Origin: Amphritea sp. 1_MG-2023
GTDB lineage: Bacteria; Pseudomonadota; Gammaproteobacteria; Pseudomonadales; Balneatricaceae
Reading direction: 5' to 3'
Assembly: GCF_030547545.1 (NCBI RefSeq)
Contig: NZ_JAUOQE010000009.1
Span: 1 to 64,000 of the forward strand
Length of the DNA stretch: 64,000 nucleotides
The notes under the pieces are model-generated. The model had not been told where the DNA came from and did not search any database. It saw nothing but the letters and a program-made list of their open reading frames with translations. Positions 20,248-30,516 of this stretch are shown here, in pieces. The position numbers were made by a program, and so were the translations under genes. Position 1 is the stretch's first letter; the number at the start of each line of letters is the position of its first letter.

Positions 20248-20763
20248 TCACTTATCAGCCTTCAGTGAGGCTAATACACTGAAAGGGTTCGGTTTATCAG
20301 TTTTGTTGTCCGTCGTCACCTCGTCACCGAAGGATGTCTGCACGCTGCAATCGTCATGATATGGCACAATAGGAAGCGATAAAATCAACTCTTCCTCGAC
20401 CATTGGAAGCAATTCCAGATCATCTCCCGCTACAATCAAAGGATCATAGTACCTGGGCAGATTTTTTGCATGCTCCTCGGTGGGAGCGACAGCCAAGTTG
20501 AACTTAGCTTCGACTTCGATCTCAACTGGCTCAAGACAGCGCTGACAAGTCATAAAGACTTTAGCGTCGGCGGTGCCCTTAATTGTACGGATGCGCAATT
20601 CATCAGTATCAAATTGCAGATCAACTGAGACTTGGCCCTGTTCACCGGCCAGCATTGTAGCCAGATTCGGCAGCAGAGCAAGCTCGGCATCACCTTGTAT
20701 CCGTACTCCCCGGTCAGCAAGCTTACGCGGGTCAATTTTCTTTGGTAATGGGGTGTTCGACAT
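20248..20763 (-). CDS. yceD: YceD/DUF177 family protein (large ribosomal RNA accumulation protein)
   Basis: A 171-residue cytosolic protein of the DUF177 family, linked in E. coli and plants to 23S rRNA accumulation; the mechanism is unresolved. The centre has MTCQRCLEPVEIEVE with a CxxC pair. The C-terminus includes NKTDKPNPFSVLASLK, the usual conserved tail. It is co-transcribed with rpmF 17 bp downstream and is divergent from maf. Confidence 0.92.
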   Translation of the reverse strand: MSNTPLPKKIDPRKLADRGVRIQGDAELALLPNLATMLAGEQGQVSVDLQFDTDELRIRTIKGTADAKVFMTCQRCLEPVEIEVEAKFNLAVAPTEEHAKNLPRYYDPLIVAGDDLELLPMVEEELILSLPIVPYHDDCSVQTSFGDEVTTDNKTDKPNPFSVLASLKADK

Positions 20764-20884
20764 AAGCGCGCAATTCTAGGGATCAAAAGCCAGTCTGTCA
20801 AAGGAAATAAGGGTTTAAAAGCTAAAAAAACACGCTAATATCTGCAACTTAACTTAAGCCCGAGTATTTTGGAGAAATTGAGGC

Positions 20885-21463
20885 ATGACTCAGCTAATTT
20901 TAGCGTCTAGCTCACCGTTCAGAAAAGCAATTTTGGATAAGCTCAACCTCGATTATCAGGCGCTATCGCCCGATATCGATGAAACCCGGCTGACGGATGA
21001 ATCGCCTGCGGCTTATGTCGCTCGACTGGCGCGCGCTAAAGCGGCTGCATTACAAAGCCATTTTCCTACCGCCTTAATCATCGGTTCGGATCAAACCGCC
21101 ATTATCAATGGCGAAACGATTGGCAAGCCGGGGCATTACGACGCCGCCTTTCAGCAGCTTTCAGATGCATCGGGACAGAAGATCACCTTTCTCACGGGCT
21201 TAAGCTTGTTGAATAGTCACACCGGCGAATGTGAAACCGATGTCATCCCCTATCATGTTTACTTTCGTCAGCTGACAGCCTCGATGATCGATAACTATCT
21301 TCAGGCTGAGCAGCCCTACAATTGCGCGGGCAGCTTTAAATCAGAAGGCCTTGGGATCGCGCTCTTTGAAAAGCTTGAAGGCGATGATCCCAACACGCTG
21401 ATCGGATTACCGCTGATTCGCTTAATCCGTATGCTGGAAACGCAGGGCTTACCTATCATCTAG
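20885..21463 (+). CDS. yceF: Maf-like nucleotide pyrophosphatase (YceF type)
   Basis: A 192-residue Maf/HAM1-fold protein that hydrolyses modified nucleoside triphosphates; the YceF subgroup prefers 7-methyl-GTP. LILASSSPFRKAILDKL is the classic opening and the catalytic aspartate lies in IIGSDQTAIINGE. It is divergent from yceD with a 120-bp spacer. In Pseudomonas the next genes would be sppA and the HAD phosphatase, but here these lie 20 kb away at 41.6-43.3 kb. Confidence 0.93.
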   Translation: MTQLILASSSPFRKAILDKLNLDYQALSPDIDETRLTDESPAAYVARLARAKAAALQSHFPTALIIGSDQTAIINGETIGKPGHYDAAFQQLSDASGQKITFLTGLSLLNSHTGECETDVIPYHVYFRQLTASMIDNYLQAEQPYNCAGSFKSEGLGIALFEKLEGDDPNTLIGLPLIRLIRMLETQGLPII

Positions 21464-21690
21464 GGCATCTCAGCTCTCCAATCGAATAACGGCACCAAGA
21501 CAGCGTGGCTAGCTATCGCAACTAGGCGTTCAATACAAAGCCTCACTCAAAGCTCGCTGACTCTACCATTGCGTGATACATCGATAGCCTCTCCTGCGTC
21601 ACTTGGCGAAGCTAAATTTAAGATAAAACCTTGAATACCCTTTGCCTGCCGCTAGAATGCGTCAATTAAATATTCAAGGGATATAGCGCA

Positions 21691-22617
21691 ATGGGCAAGG
21701 TCACGATACTCAATGGCGGCGTCGGTCGAGAACTTGAGCGCCGCGGTGCGCCTTTCAAACAGCCTGAATGGTCTGCTCAGGCCATGATCGAAGCACCTGA
21801 GATGGTTAAAGAGGTGCACAAGGCCTATATAGAAGCCGGCTCACAGGTCATTATTACAAATAGCTATGCACTGGTGCCTTTCCATCTTGGCGCAGCCCGC
21901 TTTAACGCGCTCGGCGCAAAGCTGGCAGAGCAATCCGCCCTCATTGCCCGTGAAGCGATCAATGAAACCGGTCAGCAAGCGGTATTAATCGCAGGCTCGA
22001 TGCCACCCCTGTTTGGCTCTTATCGAGCCGATCTGTATCAACCTGAACAGGCTGATGATATTGCCCTTCCCTTGATTACCGCCCTCAACCCACATATTGA
22101 TGTGTGGCTGAATGAAACACAGAGCCTCATAGAAGAAGCGTTAACCGTTAAAAAGCTAATCGATCGCATCGATACGGATCACAAACCCTATTGGGTGGCG
22201 TTTACGCTGGAAGATGCAAAGCCAACCGACTCACCACAACTACGCTCTGGCGAATCAGTTGTCGCCGCCGTGCAAGCAATGGCCACCGCGGGCGTTGATG
22301 CCATTTTATTTAACTGCAGTCAACCGGAAGTAATTACTCAAGCGATTGAACTCACGCAACACACTCTCGCGCAGTTGACCTCAACGTCGGCGATCACGAA
22401 AAAGATCAACATCGGGGCTTATGCGAATGCCTTTCCGCCGCAGCCAAAAGATGCTCAAGCCAATAGCGAACTGAATCAACTCCGCGATGATTTAACGCCC
22501 GCCGCCTATTTACGCTGGGCACAAACTTGGCATGCTCTTGGGGCTGATCTGATTGGCGGCTGCTGTGGTATAGGCCCTGAACATATTCAACGATTAAGTG
22601 ATGCGCTATCAAAATAA
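21691..22617 (+). CDS. Homocysteine S-methyltransferase family protein
   Basis: A 308-residue zinc-dependent methyltransferase of the MmuM/BHMT family, which methylates homocysteine from S-methylmethionine or another methyl donor. LNGGVGRELERRGAPF opens the barrel; zinc ligands are expected from the cysteine in ILFNCSQPE and the pair in LIGGCCGIGPEHI near the C-terminus. No transporter or regulator accompanies it, so the donor remains open. It lies alone on the plus strand with some 200 bp of unremarkable spacer on each side. Confidence 0.86.
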   Translation: MGKVTILNGGVGRELERRGAPFKQPEWSAQAMIEAPEMVKEVHKAYIEAGSQVIITNSYALVPFHLGAARFNALGAKLAEQSALIAREAINETGQQAVLIAGSMPPLFGSYRADLYQPEQADDIALPLITALNPHIDVWLNETQSLIEEALTVKKLIDRIDTDHKPYWVAFTLEDAKPTDSPQLRSGESVVAAVQAMATAGVDAILFNCSQPEVITQAIELTQHTLAQLTSTSAITKKINIGAYANAFPPQPKDAQANSELNQLRDDLTPAAYLRWAQTWHALGADLIGGCCGIGPEHIQRLSDALSK

Positions 22618-22810
22618 CACATTAAGCTTGTCAGACAGTCAGCCTCATCTCTTCATCGCGCGGCAGTTGTGCGCCAGAGCGCAACACAATATGCGCTAAG
22701 AGGTATCAATATACGATACTTTTTAGTCATTCATATCTAATCCGTACTGACCTCGCCAGAATCAACGCCATTGAACACACATCACCGCATCAATGGAAAC
22801 GGATTCGAAC

Positions 22811-23434
22811 ATGAAACAGACAACAACCAATGCACTCGAACAAAAACTCATCGCCACACTTCAGGAAGGCGATATCCTCTTCATCTCCATCGACGCCTTT
22901 CTCTATAAGCAGGTGGCTAAAGGCACCGGCAGCTGGAGTTCTCATGTCGGTTTTGCTATTCAAGAAAATAATCAGTGGTTCGTGATTGAAAGCAAAGTGC
23001 CCGTCGTGCGCAAAACGCCCTTGAGACAATTTCTTCAGCGTACCTGTCATGGTGAAGTGATGGTGCGACGCCTGAAACAGCCCCTAAGCAGCAAGGAGAT
23101 CGAACGACTCAAAGCCTCGGCAAGCAAGCTTGCTAATAAGCTAAGCAACAGACTGTATCACTTAGGATTTGATTTTGAATCGGAACGTCAGTTTTGTTCT
23201 AAATTTGTTCACTTAGTGTATAAAGATGCTCTCAACATCGGGCTAGGCAAAGTACAGACACTGGAACAATTACTGCAGGAAAATCCTCAAGCATCCGTTC
23301 GGTTTTGGCGCTGCTGGTTTCTAGGTTTTATCCCTTGGCAGCGCAAAACATTAACTCCCGCGAGCCAAATCAATGATGAGCAGCTCAGGACTATCTTTAC
23401 CACCGTATCGCCATTGAGTGCATCAATGGCATAA
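22811..23434 (+). CDS. YiiX/YebB-like permuted papain-fold protein
   Basis: About 207 residues, resembling the YiiX/YebB branch of the NlpC/P60 papain-like superfamily. EGDILFISIDAFLYKQVA and WSSHVGFAIQENNQWFVIES carry the expected histidine strand; a cysteine follows in ERQFCSKFVHLVY, giving the permuted His-then-Cys order. Substrate is unknown; relatives are proposed lipid- or amide-hydrolases. The start could be ATG 22811 or six codons upstream at 22793. It is convergent with the CDF exporter gene, 7 bp away. Confidence 0.75.
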   Translation: MKQTTTNALEQKLIATLQEGDILFISIDAFLYKQVAKGTGSWSSHVGFAIQENNQWFVIESKVPVVRKTPLRQFLQRTCHGEVMVRRLKQPLSSKEIERLKASASKLANKLSNRLYHLGFDFESERQFCSKFVHLVYKDALNIGLGKVQTLEQLLQENPQASVRFWRCWFLGFIPWQRKTLTPASQINDEQLRTIFTTVSPLSASMA

Positions 23435-23441
23435 CACTTAA

Positions 23442-24353
23442 TTAATGTGCCGCTGCTCGCTGCTGTGAATGATCCAGCATACAACGCTGTTCATCCCAAG
23501 ACGATTCGATCTGTATCGTGGCGTGAGCAATATTAAAATGATCATGAAAGTGCTGCTGCAACTGCCGCAAGAAATGATTATCTAATTGCGTATCATTCAC
23601 CACCAGATGCACTGTCAGTGCTATCTCGGTGGTACTTAAAGGCCAAACATGTAGATCATGAATTCGCTCAACCGACTCGAGTCCGGTGATGTACTGCCTC
23701 AAGGCCGCGATATCCACGCTGTTGGGTACAGCATCCAGCGCATAGTTCATCGAATCCTTCAGCAAACGGAGGGTCCCCAGCAAAATAGCCACCACAATCA
23801 GCAAACTAATGACGGGATCGACCCACAACCAACCCTGCCATAAAATCAATACACCGGCCAGCACAACGCCTAGCGAGACCACCGCATCCGCGGCCATATG
23901 TAAAAACGCGCCCTTGATGTTCAGATCCGTTTTCTGTCCACTAAAAAATAGCCAAGCGGTCAGCGCATTAATCACCACCCCGATAGCGGCAACCACAATC
24001 ATGGTTACCCCCTCTGCTGGGGCGGGAGTATCAAACCGGCTCACCGCCTCCCAAGCAATACCGCCTAAAGCGATGAGTAGCAAAATAGCACTGCCTAAGG
24101 ATGCTAAAACCGGCGCCTTACGTAAACCATAGGTGCGTTTTTCCGTCGCCGCGCGGCTCGCCAAATAACTCGCGCCCCACGCTAATAACAGACTAAAGAC
24201 ATCACTCAGGTTATGCCCCGCGTCGGCGATCAACGCCAACGAGTCAGACAGAATACCGTAAGCCGCCTCAATCACAACGAAAATGATGTTTAAGACAATA
24301 CCGATAGCAAAGGCTTTATTGTGATTGGTAACTTCATGGTGATGATGACTCAT
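23442..24353 (-). CDS. Cation diffusion facilitator (CzcD/ZitB type)
   Basis: A 303-residue inner-membrane divalent cation/proton antiporter, probably for zinc. The N-terminus is histidine-rich (HHHH), six transmembrane helices fill about residues 14-205, and the metal site uses the pair DAGHNLSDV in helix 2 and HMAADAVVS in helix 5. The C-terminal cytoplasmic domain contains IHDLHVWPLS. Induction by metal is expected for the family but no operator is evident. Confidence 0.9.
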   Translation of the reverse strand: MSHHHHEVTNHNKAFAIGIVLNIIFVVIEAAYGILSDSLALIADAGHNLSDVFSLLLAWGASYLASRAATEKRTYGLRKAPVLASLGSAILLLIALGGIAWEAVSRFDTPAPAEGVTMIVVAAIGVVINALTAWLFFSGQKTDLNIKGAFLHMAADAVVSLGVVLAGVLILWQGWLWVDPVISLLIVVAILLGTLRLLKDSMNYALDAVPNSVDIAALRQYITGLESVERIHDLHVWPLSTTEIALTVHLVVNDTQLDNHFLRQLQQHFHDHFNIAHATIQIESSWDEQRCMLDHSQQRAAAH

Positions 24354-24539
24354 TGTACCTCCTGCAGTCGCGTGAATGAGTTAAAGGCATCGCGACACGA
24401 CAACCGCTTAACGCCTCAGCCTCAAGTCTCTCTCGTATGAGCTGCGGATGAAAAAACGCCGCAATGATACCCTGTCGTATTCAGTCGCCAAACGATTTGT
24501 TACTCTCTCTTCTTTAGAGTCGCTGACGTTGTATCGTGA

Positions 24540-26957
24540 ATGAAAAAGCTATTGCAAAGAAAAACCTACATAAGCCTATTACTCATCGCGGGCATGCTCT
24601 TTTTCCTCTCTGGCTCGGACAAACAAAACCAAGAAATTAACCCTCGTCAGATTACCGAGGAGCAATCCTACCGTTTCAGTCAGCATATCAGCCCGATATT
24701 GGATGAGAAGTGCTTAGCCTGTCACGCTTGTTATGATGCGCCTTGTCAGCTAAAAATGGAATCCCACCATGGTGTTGAACGAGGCGCATCAAAACTACGC
24801 GTTTATGATGGCGGGCGCTTAAACGATCTATCACCCACACGTCTCTATATCGATGCCCAAACCCCTCAAGAATGGCGCGCCAAAGGCTTTTATTCGGTAC
24901 TGGATCATTACAGCGACAATGATAGCGGCGCGATCAATCGTCCTCTCATGCAACGTATGTTAGACCTCGGGTATCAAAACCCACTTCCCGCCAATCAGCC
25001 CGTGCCAGAGACCATTCAACTCGGTTTCGATCGAGTGAATAGCTGCCCTGCCCCGGGAGAATTTACTGACTATGCCGAACAGTTCCCTCATGGCGGCATG
25101 CCTTTGGCCGTTGCTGGATTAACGCAACAGGAATATCAAACGCTCTCTACTTGGTTGACAGAGGGCGCTAAAATAGACACCCCCGGGATCGCTATTGATA
25201 CGCACGATCAGGCAATGATTCAGCGCTGGGAACAGTGGCTAAATCAGCCCGATAAACGCTCACAACTGCTCGCCCGTTATCTCTATGAACATCTTTTCTT
25301 AGGCCATCTTTATTTGCAAACCGATTCGCAAACGGCATCCAAGCTGACCCAAACAACCAACAAGATGCAATTTTATCAGTTGATACGATCTTACACCGCT
25401 GAGGGCGCGCCGGTTATCGTGCCCACAGTACGCCCCAATGATGACCCTCAAAAAGCGTTTTTTTATCGACTGATTCCGCTTGCGGGCACTATCGTTCATA
25501 AAACACATATCACCTATCGTTTCGATGCCGCTCGGTTACAGCGCTATCAACAGCTTTTCTCGAGTCATGCATGGGACGTTACTGATCTTCCGGGGTACAA
25601 CTTTGCCGAGCGATCCAACCCGTTTATCACCTTTGCCGCCATTCCCGCCAAGCTACGCTATCGTTTTCTATTAGATGATGCGCAGTTTTTTGTGCGCAAC
25701 TTTATTCGCGGTCCAGTGTGTCGCGGACAGATCGCCACCAATGTTATCCGTGATCAGTTTTGGGTTATGTTCGAAAGCCCCGATCAAGAGCATTACACCA
25801 ATAACGAAGACTATCAGCTAACGGTTAATCCCTACCTCGGCTTACCCGGCGAAAACACATCTTTGCTAAAGTTTGGCAGTGAATGGCTCACCTATAATGA
25901 TAATCGTAATCACTATTTAAGCCTGCGTGAAAAAGCCTACCGACAAGCATTTCCAGCCGGCACAACAGTCGAGCAGATCTGGAACGGTGAACATAGCAAT
26001 CCGAACGCCTTTTTAACGGTCTTTCGACATCACAACAGCGCATCAGTGACACAGGGCTGGCAAGGTGAAATACCCTTAACCGCTTGGGTCATGGGCTATC
26101 CATTGCTCGAACGGACATACTATGAGCTGGTGGCCAATTTTGATGTATTTGGCAGCGTTTCTCATCAGGCACAAACGCGGCTCTATTTTGACCTCATACG
26201 CAACGGCTCAGAAACCAACTTCCTGCGCTTTATGCCCGCCTCCGCGCGGCAAAAAATCTATGACAACTGGTATCAATCCAGCGCGAAACTCAAAGCCAGC
26301 ATCACTTACTATCCATTAGATACGCACACCCCTAGCGACATCATTTATCACAGCGATAAACCAATGCAGGAATTCCTGCAAACGCTGCAGCAGCAATACC
26401 CTGAAATCAGCGCTAAAATTGATCCACTTAACCGCTGCAAACACTGTGAACAACCTCATACTGAGCCGTCCGCCATACGTGCTAATCAAGCCCTGAGTCA
26501 GCTAGCCGCGATACCCGCTTCACAATTAGCAGGCATCAAATGGCTACCCGAGGTCAGCTTTCTGCGTATCAACCTCGATAGCGATGCTCAGCAACAAACA
26601 GACAATAACGTTCTCGCGTATACCCTACTGCGTAATCGTCGTCACAGCAGCGTGGCGTATCTATTGGGTGAATCATTACGCTATCAAGAAAATCTTGATA
26701 GCTTAACAATCCTACCGATGCCTATTGGCAGTTACCCCAACCTGATATTGCAGATGAATCTCTCTGAAATAGACGAGTTTGTCGCACAGTTTCGTCATAT
26801 TGATTCCGATAAAAGTTATCGTCGGTTTTTACAGCGTTGGGCCGTTGGCCGCATGAATTCTGACTTTTGGGGCGTGTTCCATAGCTTCAAAACGTATTTA
26901 GAGAAAACCAACCCACTCGAAGCGGGTGTCTATGATATGAACCGCTATGGGCACTGA
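24540..26957 (+). CDS. cti: Fatty acid cis/trans isomerase
   Basis: A periplasmic cytochrome c-type enzyme of 805 residues that converts cis-unsaturated membrane fatty acids to the trans form, stiffening the membrane under solvent or heat stress. One N-terminal hydrophobic segment (about residues 10-25) acts as signal or anchor. The haem site CLACH is near residue 58 in a cysteine-rich stretch (CLACHACYDAPCQL). Length fits Cti of Pseudomonas and Vibrio. It is monocistronic with about 190 bp of spacer before it. Confidence 0.93.
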   Translation: MKKLLQRKTYISLLLIAGMLFFLSGSDKQNQEINPRQITEEQSYRFSQHISPILDEKCLACHACYDAPCQLKMESHHGVERGASKLRVYDGGRLNDLSPTRLYIDAQTPQEWRAKGFYSVLDHYSDNDSGAINRPLMQRMLDLGYQNPLPANQPVPETIQLGFDRVNSCPAPGEFTDYAEQFPHGGMPLAVAGLTQQEYQTLSTWLTEGAKIDTPGIAIDTHDQAMIQRWEQWLNQPDKRSQLLARYLYEHLFLGHLYLQTDSQTASKLTQTTNKMQFYQLIRSYTAEGAPVIVPTVRPNDDPQKAFFYRLIPLAGTIVHKTHITYRFDAARLQRYQQLFSSHAWDVTDLPGYNFAERSNPFITFAAIPAKLRYRFLLDDAQFFVRNFIRGPVCRGQIATNVIRDQFWVMFESPDQEHYTNNEDYQLTVNPYLGLPGENTSLLKFGSEWLTYNDNRNHYLSLREKAYRQAFPAGTTVEQIWNGEHSNPNAFLTVFRHHNSASVTQGWQGEIPLTAWVMGYPLLERTYYELVANFDVFGSVSHQAQTRLYFDLIRNGSETNFLRFMPASARQKIYDNWYQSSAKLKASITYYPLDTHTPSDIIYHSDKPMQEFLQTLQQQYPEISAKIDPLNRCKHCEQPHTEPSAIRANQALSQLAAIPASQLAGIKWLPEVSFLRINLDSDAQQQTDNNVLAYTLLRNRRHSSVAYLLGESLRYQENLDSLTILPMPIGSYPNLILQMNLSEIDEFVAQFRHIDSDKSYRRFLQRWAVGRMNSDFWGVFHSFKTYLEKTNPLEAGVYDMNRYGH

Positions 26958-27168
26958 TGGCCTTTCAGCCCCTTAAACAACCGTTGGGCTTTCAGCGTTG
27001 AGCGTGGCAGGCTCGATCAGCAACGCGCATGATTTACTGCTGATCGACTATCGGCATGATGATTGATGATCGCATATAAGAGTCATCGTTCCGCCTCATG
27101 ATCTCACGACCTCATGACTCGACGGCATTAAGATGGCGATAACGATGTGAGGCAGTATCAGTAATGCT

Positions 27169-27807
27169 TTAGGCTAGTTCACGCAATACTTCTTTGTAGG
27201 TGCTCTGCGGATGTGCACCGGTCATCGCGCTACTTCGATTAAAAATCACCGTTGGCACCCCTGAAATGCCCTGCTGCTGCCACTGCTTCTCTAACTGAAT
27301 CACTCGCTGCTGACGCTGAGTATCATTCAAGGCGAGTGCAGCAGCCTCAGGTACTAAGCCGACACGTTGAGCCTCAGCCAATAAGATAGCGCGATCGGAA
27401 ACATCTTTCTGCTCGGTGAAGAACGCGGCAAATAAACGCTGCTTTAACGCATGCTGTAGCCCCTGCTCATGGGCAAAATCGAGCAATACATGGGCATCCC
27501 GCGTATTCACGATTTTCATTCCGTCAAAGTAATCAAACACAAAGTCATACTCAGCACCGAGGGCGCGAATATTCTCACGGGCTTTATCACTGTCTTCCCG
27601 CTGAGCACCATATTTACGTAGTACATGAGCCCGAAGCTCTTCACCCTCGGCAGGCATCTCCGGATTCAACTCAAACGGCTGCCACTCGATCTCAACTCGC
27701 TGCTGTAGCCCTAATTCATCGATGGCCGCCTGTAATCGCTTATAGCCAATGATGCACCATGGGCACACCACATCAGAGACAATATCTAACTTAATCTTAT
27801 CGTTCAT
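27169..27807 (-). CDS. DsbA family oxidoreductase, FrnE-like
   Basis: A 212-residue thioredoxin-fold protein without signal peptide, so cytoplasmic. The active site is VVCPWCIIGYKRL near residues 13-25 (CPWC), and GISGVPTVIFN contains the cis-proline. FrnE-like members are disulfide isomerases linked to oxidative stress. It sits in a run with two glutathione transferases on the same strand, consistent with thiol or oxidative stress defence. Confidence 0.9.
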   Translation of the reverse strand: MNDKIKLDIVSDVVCPWCIIGYKRLQAAIDELGLQQRVEIEWQPFELNPEMPAEGEELRAHVLRKYGAQREDSDKARENIRALGAEYDFVFDYFDGMKIVNTRDAHVLLDFAHEQGLQHALKQRLFAAFFTEQKDVSDRAILLAEAQRVGLVPEAAALALNDTQRQQRVIQLEKQWQQQGISGVPTVIFNRSSAMTGAHPQSTYKEVLRELA

Positions 27808-27964
27808 ATCAGGATTCTTGATTAGTCACTTGAGGGACTAGCAGCTTTAACAATACCGATTGATACTCCCCATTCGGTTGATCAATCGCTACTGCCGTCA
27901 AACACTAGCCGAAACAATATGTTACAGCGGATGCCCCGCACCCGCCGCCCTATTTAACAACGCC

Positions 27965-28828
27965 TTATGCAGGCTTTAAGGCTAAAACCTTATCGATATC
28001 ATCAGCCGAATGCCGTTCAGGTACTTGCTCCCAGGCTTCTCCCCAAGAACGGTTAACCATCCGTCCCCGCTGAACGGCTTCTCGCTGTTCAATCATTGTT
28101 GCCCAACGCACAACGTGACGATAGTTTTCAACTTGCAGGAATTCTGCCGCATCGTACAAGTGACCCAAGACTAAATTGCCATACCAGGGCCAAATAGCCA
28201 TATCGGCAATCGTGTAGGTCTCACCTGACACAAAGGTATGCTCGGCTAACTGCTTATCCAAGACATCCAGCTGTCGCTTCGTTTCCATCGCAAAACGGTT
28301 GATAGGATAGGCCTGTTTTTCATCCGCGTAAGCATAGAAATGACCGAACCCACCGCCCAAAAAGGGGGCCGAACCTTGCGCCCAAAACAGCCAATTAAAG
28401 GTCTGCGTGCGCGCTGCTCCCTGCGGCAAAAACTGCTCAAATTTCTCGGCCAGATACACCAGAATCGAAGCAGACTCAAAGACATTCACCGCTTCACTGC
28501 CCGACTTATCGAGCAGCGCAGGAATTTTTGAATTGGGGTTCACGCCAACAAAACCCGACGAAAATTGCTCGGCTTCACCAATATTAATTAAGAACGCATC
28601 ATATTCCGCAGCCTCAATGCCCAGCGCCAATAACTCTTCAAGCATAATGGTTACTTTTTGACCGTTGGGCGTACCAAGTGAATACAACTGCAAATCATGT
28701 TCACCAACCGGTAAGGCTTGCTCATATCGAGCACCGGCTTCCGGACTATTAATATTCGCCCATTTATTATCACCACGGGGTTCATTGCGCCAAATTTTAG
28801 GCGGTACGTATGGGGTTCCCACGCTCAT
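27965..28828 (-). CDS. yghU: Glutathione-dependent disulfide-bond oxidoreductase, YghU type
   Basis: About 287 residues of the Nu-class glutathione transferase family. LQLYSLGTPNGQKVTIMLEELLALG and FSSGFVGVNPNSKIPAL are nearly the E. coli YghU/YfcG segments, as is FLGGGFGHFYAYA and YTIADMAIWPW. Such enzymes bind two glutathiones and reduce disulfides. The start is uncertain: GTG 28831 or ATG 28828 lie closely after AAGGAG. It begins 15 bp after the next gst gene on the same strand. Confidence 0.9.
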   Translation of the reverse strand: MSVGTPYVPPKIWRNEPRGDNKWANINSPEAGARYEQALPVGEHDLQLYSLGTPNGQKVTIMLEELLALGIEAAEYDAFLINIGEAEQFSSGFVGVNPNSKIPALLDKSGSEAVNVFESASILVYLAEKFEQFLPQGAARTQTFNWLFWAQGSAPFLGGGFGHFYAYADEKQAYPINRFAMETKRQLDVLDKQLAEHTFVSGETYTIADMAIWPWYGNLVLGHLYDAAEFLQVENYRHVVRWATMIEQREAVQRGRMVNRSWGEAWEQVPERHSADDIDKVLALKPA

Positions 28829-28842
28829 CACTCCTTGCGTTA

Positions 28843-29523
28843 TTAAGCATTCTTAGCGAAGTTTTGCGGGAATAGCGCCCGCGCTGCAACGTCATCGAAA
28901 TCAGACTTAAATTGAATATCATTATCGATGTTACGCGCCCGCTCGACAGCAGGACGCCCATTGATTTTAGCAAACCAACGCTTCAGGTTGGGATAACTAT
29001 TTAAGCCTTCACCACCTAATACAGGCATCACTTTATCGATCCAGCCCCATGCGGATATATCGGCAATAGAATAGTCATCACCCACGATATACTCACGCCC
29101 TTCCATATGAGCTTCAAGCACCTCGTAATGACGCTCAGCTTCGCGTAGATAACGATTGATCGCATAAGGCACTTGCTCGGGAGCTTTGTGTCGAAAATGT
29201 ACTGATTGACCCGAAAAAGGTCCTAATCCTGTTGCGATAAACATCAACCATGACAACATCTCAGCACGATCGTCTGCGTTACCGGCTAGCAGCCCCGTTT
29301 TTTCAGACAGGTACATCAAAATCGCAGTCGAATCGAAAACACGCTGACCACCATCCTCGATGGCAGGGGTTTTGCCATTAGGATTGATCGCACGGTATTC
29401 CGGCGTATGCTGCTCACCTTTCAGGGTATCGACTGGGATCAATTCATAGGGCAAGCCCGTTTCTTCAAGAAACAGCGCAACTTTCATGGGATTGGGCGTT
29501 TGATGGAAATAAAACTTAAACAT
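28843..29523 (-). CDS. Glutathione S-transferase family protein
   Basis: A 226-residue two-domain GST. The thioredoxin-like half starts MFKFYFHQTPNPMKVALFLEE and has the cis-proline in GKTPAIEDGG and the glutathione-contact DSTAIL; the helical half has YSIADISAWGW. The closest recollected groups are YfcG/GstB-like enzymes. It forms a pair with the yghU-type gene downstream, and a palindromic motif lies about 80 bp before its start. Confidence 0.88.
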   Translation of the reverse strand: MFKFYFHQTPNPMKVALFLEETGLPYELIPVDTLKGEQHTPEYRAINPNGKTPAIEDGGQRVFDSTAILMYLSEKTGLLAGNADDRAEMLSWLMFIATGLGPFSGQSVHFRHKAPEQVPYAINRYLREAERHYEVLEAHMEGREYIVGDDYSIADISAWGWIDKVMPVLGGEGLNSYPNLKRWFAKINGRPAVERARNIDNDIQFKSDFDDVAARALFPQNFAKNA

Positions 29524-29600
29524 CGGATTATCCTATGGGTATTTTAATGGTATGAGATGGCAACAACACCGACTCAAAGATTTAACGACGACAAACACAG

Positions 29601-29612
29601 GAACAATTGTTC
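29601..29612. promoter_or_regulatory. Perfect palindrome GAACAATTGTTC upstream of gst
   Basis: A 12-bp perfect inverted repeat, 78 bp before the gst start codon. A one-mismatch copy lies upstream of the AhpD-like gene at 31801, suggesting a shared dimeric repressor such as a TetR-family protein. No regulator gene is nearby. Confidence 0.4.
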
Positions 29613-29796
29613 AGGTAAATTGACAGTCATTGTTTAACACGTGAACGGGCGATATTTTGTCTAAGACTGTATTTAAAGAGACGGTAGCTTAAAGAGGCAC
29701 AAACCTAGATCGATAGGTAACGACATAGCATCACGACTCAGCGATTAGTACAGTAAAAGACTCAAGCTATCGCGCAAAAAAACAGTGACTGCTACA

Positions 29797-30471
29797 TTAA
29801 TCGTCACTGGCTATAATTTGATCGACTAAATCGCTCATACTGTCGGCATAGATAGCCGGCCGTTTGTACAATGGATTATAAGGCGCACCGGAGCGATTGA
29901 TGTAGGCCGCCTGCAAACCAGCACTCATCGCTCCGTGTGTATCCCAATCATGGGTTGCTACCAGTCTGAGCTTATCCTTAGGATGCGCCAGTTTCGTTGC
30001 AGCAAATTCATAAGCCGCTTGGCTGGGTTTAAACGTACCCGCCTCCTCCACCGAGATAATCTCATCAAAGTACTCATCTAATCCCGCATTATGGATTTGA
30101 CTATGGATCAAATTAAGTGATGAGTTTGACAAGGCAACCACTCGAAAACCCGCTGAGCGCAGTGTGGTAAGCGCCGCTTTTATATCCGAATGGGCTGGTA
30201 GACTGGAGAAGCCACTCAACACATCATCAACCTCTGCGCGACTCAGTGTTACCCCTGTGCGAGCCGCCAACGTCTCCAGCATGATTTTCGAGAGTGAGGC
30301 GAAATTAGTGTTAACACCGGTCATCATCGAAACAGTCGACGCATGTAGCAACATGGAAAACCACGTATCGGTATAATGCTCATCGCCAAACAGCGCTTTA
30401 AACTTCGGTTTTAACACACTCAAGTTTAAAACGGTTTCGTTGATATCGAATAAAATGATGGTTTGTTGCAT
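29797..30471 (-). CDS. HAD-like hydrolase, 2-haloacid dehalogenase type
   Basis: A 224-residue HAD-superfamily enzyme. The nucleophile motif is IILFDINETVLNL near residues 5-17, where the usual DxD/T-type tail is ET, as in haloacid dehalogenase type II. VVALSNSSLNLI supplies the serine/asparagine motif, KPSQAAYEFAA the lysine, and ATHDWDTHGAMSAGL the acidic end. It may dehalogenate short 2-haloacids or act as a phosphatase. It is 271 bp upstream of gst and not obviously in an operon with it. Confidence 0.8.
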   Translation of the reverse strand: MQQTIILFDINETVLNLSVLKPKFKALFGDEHYTDTWFSMLLHASTVSMMTGVNTNFASLSKIMLETLAARTGVTLSRAEVDDVLSGFSSLPAHSDIKAALTTLRSAGFRVVALSNSSLNLIHSQIHNAGLDEYFDEIISVEEAGTFKPSQAAYEFAATKLAHPKDKLRLVATHDWDTHGAMSAGLQAAYINRSGAPYNPLYKRPAIYADSMSDLVDQIIASDD

Positions 30472-30516
30472 AAATCACCCTTAATAACACCCAATAAAGC
30501 GCACATCGTGTTTAAT